This document shows positions 62,817-64,000 of a stretch of DNA of 64,000 nucleotides, in pieces; position 1 is the first letter of the stretch; each line of letters starts with the position of its first letter. This DNA comes from Capitella teleta (Eukaryota; Annelida; Polychaeta; Capitellidae). The notes under the pieces are model-generated. The model saw only the letters and a program-made list of their open reading frames with translations, was not told the DNA's origin and did not search any database. Where the stretch lies: contig KB303899.1 of assembly GCA_000328365.1 (NCBI GenBank), positions 122,308-186,307 on the forward strand. The letters are read 5' to 3'. Position numbers and translations under genes: made by a program.

Positions 62817-62893
62817 GTGACAACACTCGGGTTGTTGTCACGGTGACAACACTCGGGTTGTTGTCACGGTGACAACACTCGGGTTGTTGTCAC
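62817..62893. repeat. Three tandem copies of a 26-bp palindromic unit
   Basis: Each unit is GTGACAACA-CTCGGGT-TGTTGTCAC followed by G. The arms are perfect 9-bp inverted repeats, so each unit can fold into its own hairpin. The three units (62817, 62843, 62869) are identical apart from the last base. Confidence 0.95.
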
Positions 62894-63465
62894 AAGCCAC
62901 AAGGACCGAAGAAGTTAAAATCAAAACATGGATTATCATGATTATGGAAGGGACTGTCAACACGGGTCAGTGTGACACACTGAAGATAGGAATCGCCTTC
63001 AGTGCAGATGGATCGAACTGCTTGCTACGACTGATAGCCCGGTAATTCAGGTAAGCCTTTGTTACAATGTAATTTCCCTCAATTATACTTAAACTGAACA
63101 AATCTGAAGTGAAGGGCTCATGAATGTTAAATGATGTTTTGATCATTGGTGTAAGTCATGAATGATGAAGATGAACTTAGTACACTCACTGTGTCGTCAG
63201 TTGTATACTTGAGTATAGTATATATTTTCACCTGCATGCATGCTGTTTTAAACTCGCTTGGGAACACATTTGCATATTTTAAAACTCGAGCAACATAAAA
63301 TATTTTCATTATTATTACTACTAATAAAAAGCCTTTTAATATTATATTAATAATTATTACAGTAATGAATTAATGACTATTATAATTATTACTCAAGCAA
63401 CAGATAATTATTAATATGACTATTAATAATAATATTATTATAATATTATTATCATTGTTAGTTGT

Positions 63466-63546
63466 AGACCTCTACGGATCAGAAGACGGAACAACCTTAT
63501 ATTTTTATATTATAAGGTTGTTCCGTCTTCTGATCCGTAGAGGTCT
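63466..63546. repeat. Perfect 36-bp inverted repeat with 9-base loop
   Basis: The left arm 63466-63501 (AGACCTCTACGGATCAGAAG and on) and right arm 63511-63546 are exact reverse complements around TTTTTATAT. There are no mismatches, so it is either very recent or maintained. Confidence 0.95.
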
Positions 63547-63619
63547 CTGTTCTGCAGCAGAGGTTAGCAGTAAATAGGAATGGTAAATGATCTTCCTCAA
63601 TGAGTTGTAAAAATGGCGT

Positions 63620-63990
63620 AAACAAGGCGGGTACTGTCTCCAATTTTATTTTGTATCTACATAGATGAGCTGATTAAACGGTTGGAAAAATCAGGCATTA
63701 GTTGTCATTTAGGAAATAGGTATGTCGGGGTTTTGTCGTATGCCGATGATCTCACTCTATTAGCCCCAAGTCATCGAGCGGCTCAAAAAATGATTGCCAA
63801 TTGTGAAAATTTGCCTCGGAATATGATGTTTTGTACAACCCCTCCAGAAGCGTATTTTTATTGTATAACTGTAATTCTAATGTAAACATTCAATTGAATA
63901 ATAACGTTGTTAAGGTTATGAAATTTTGTAAGCATTTTGGTGTATAATTATATTGGCGAGAATGCAAGCATTAAAATATAGAAAGATCTG
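63620..63990 (+). mobile_element. LINE-C reverse transcriptase fragment, second piece
   Basis: Reads VLSPILFCIYIDELIKRLEK, VGVLSYADDLTLLAPS and then MIANCE, the palm motifs including YADD. It continues with frame changes into NIQLNNNVVKVMKF near the window edge. YADD is intact, but the frame is broken on both sides. This is the downstream continuation of the piece at 62004-62140, and the element probably extends beyond the window. Confidence 0.8.
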
Positions 63991-64000
63991 CACATGATAC

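Larger units (their letters stand above)
62141..63619. other. Sequence interrupting LINE-C
   Basis: Where about 150 bp of reverse transcriptase would be expected there are about 1480 bp of other DNA. It has a short acidic open frame at 62724-62846 (MDEYWINEDDDKEPDSDDD), a triple hairpin array (62817-62893), AT-rich sequence and a perfect 36-bp hairpin (63466-63546). It may be an inserted mobile element, but I recognise no transposase and no clear terminal repeats. Confidence 0.45.

Noticed and set aside
1-64000. tRNA and rRNA genes
   Set aside because: No sequence with both A and B boxes in a cloverleaf-compatible arrangement was found by eye, and no rRNA core motifs.

Overview
This window is eukaryotic: spliced host genes, polyadenylation signals, many dispersed repeats and one 50-base assembly gap (N, 56279-56328). 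The gene content points to an invertebrate animal. There is a dopamine receptor of the Dop1R2/DAMB type, secreted proteins built from sushi, EGF, TSP1 and discoidin modules, and a C10orf67 homologue. Most introns I could trace are only about 46-58 bases long. I cannot name the species. A marine deuterostome or lophotrochozoan would fit, but that is inference.

Layout. 1-17.5 kb is non-coding apart from scattered repeats. 17.56-19.31 kb holds one intact single-exon D1-like dopamine receptor on the + strand. 19.3-29.4 kb is mostly non-coding with repeat relics. 29.38-34.45 kb is a 20-exon + strand gene whose 535-residue product matches C10orf67. It converges tail to tail with a - strand ORF (34.77-35.36 kb) that carries a 156-bp in-frame tandem duplication. 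37.8-39.1 kb encodes a THAP9/P-element-type transposase body. A 977-bp Tigger/pogo element follows at 39.7-40.67 kb. 40.75-44.05 kb (- strand) holds the exons of an SVEP1-like extracellular protein that look decayed, with two Harbinger-like elements in opposite orientation around its TSP1 exon. 46.03-47.62 kb (- strand) is a three-exon gene for a 331-residue two-pass membrane protein.

The right third is repeat-rich. It has a CR1/L2-like LINE end (49.85-50.3 kb) and one LINE inserted into another (51.7-55.2 kb). Two areas hold fossil pieces resembling Polinton-type capsid-bearing elements: 50.9-51.1 kb, and 55.4-56.8 kb around a minisatellite and the gap. Further right are another LINE end (60.3-60.96 kb), a - strand secreted discoidin-domain gene (61.24-61.99 kb), and a LINE reverse transcriptase split in two by about 1.5 kb that contains two unusual hairpin structures (62.0-64.0 kb).

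The host genes show no operon-like or pathway relationship. The most informative items are the complete C10orf67 gene model with tiny introns, the decaying SVEP1-like gene, and the nested or symmetrical repeat structures. I found no convincing new multi-gene system.
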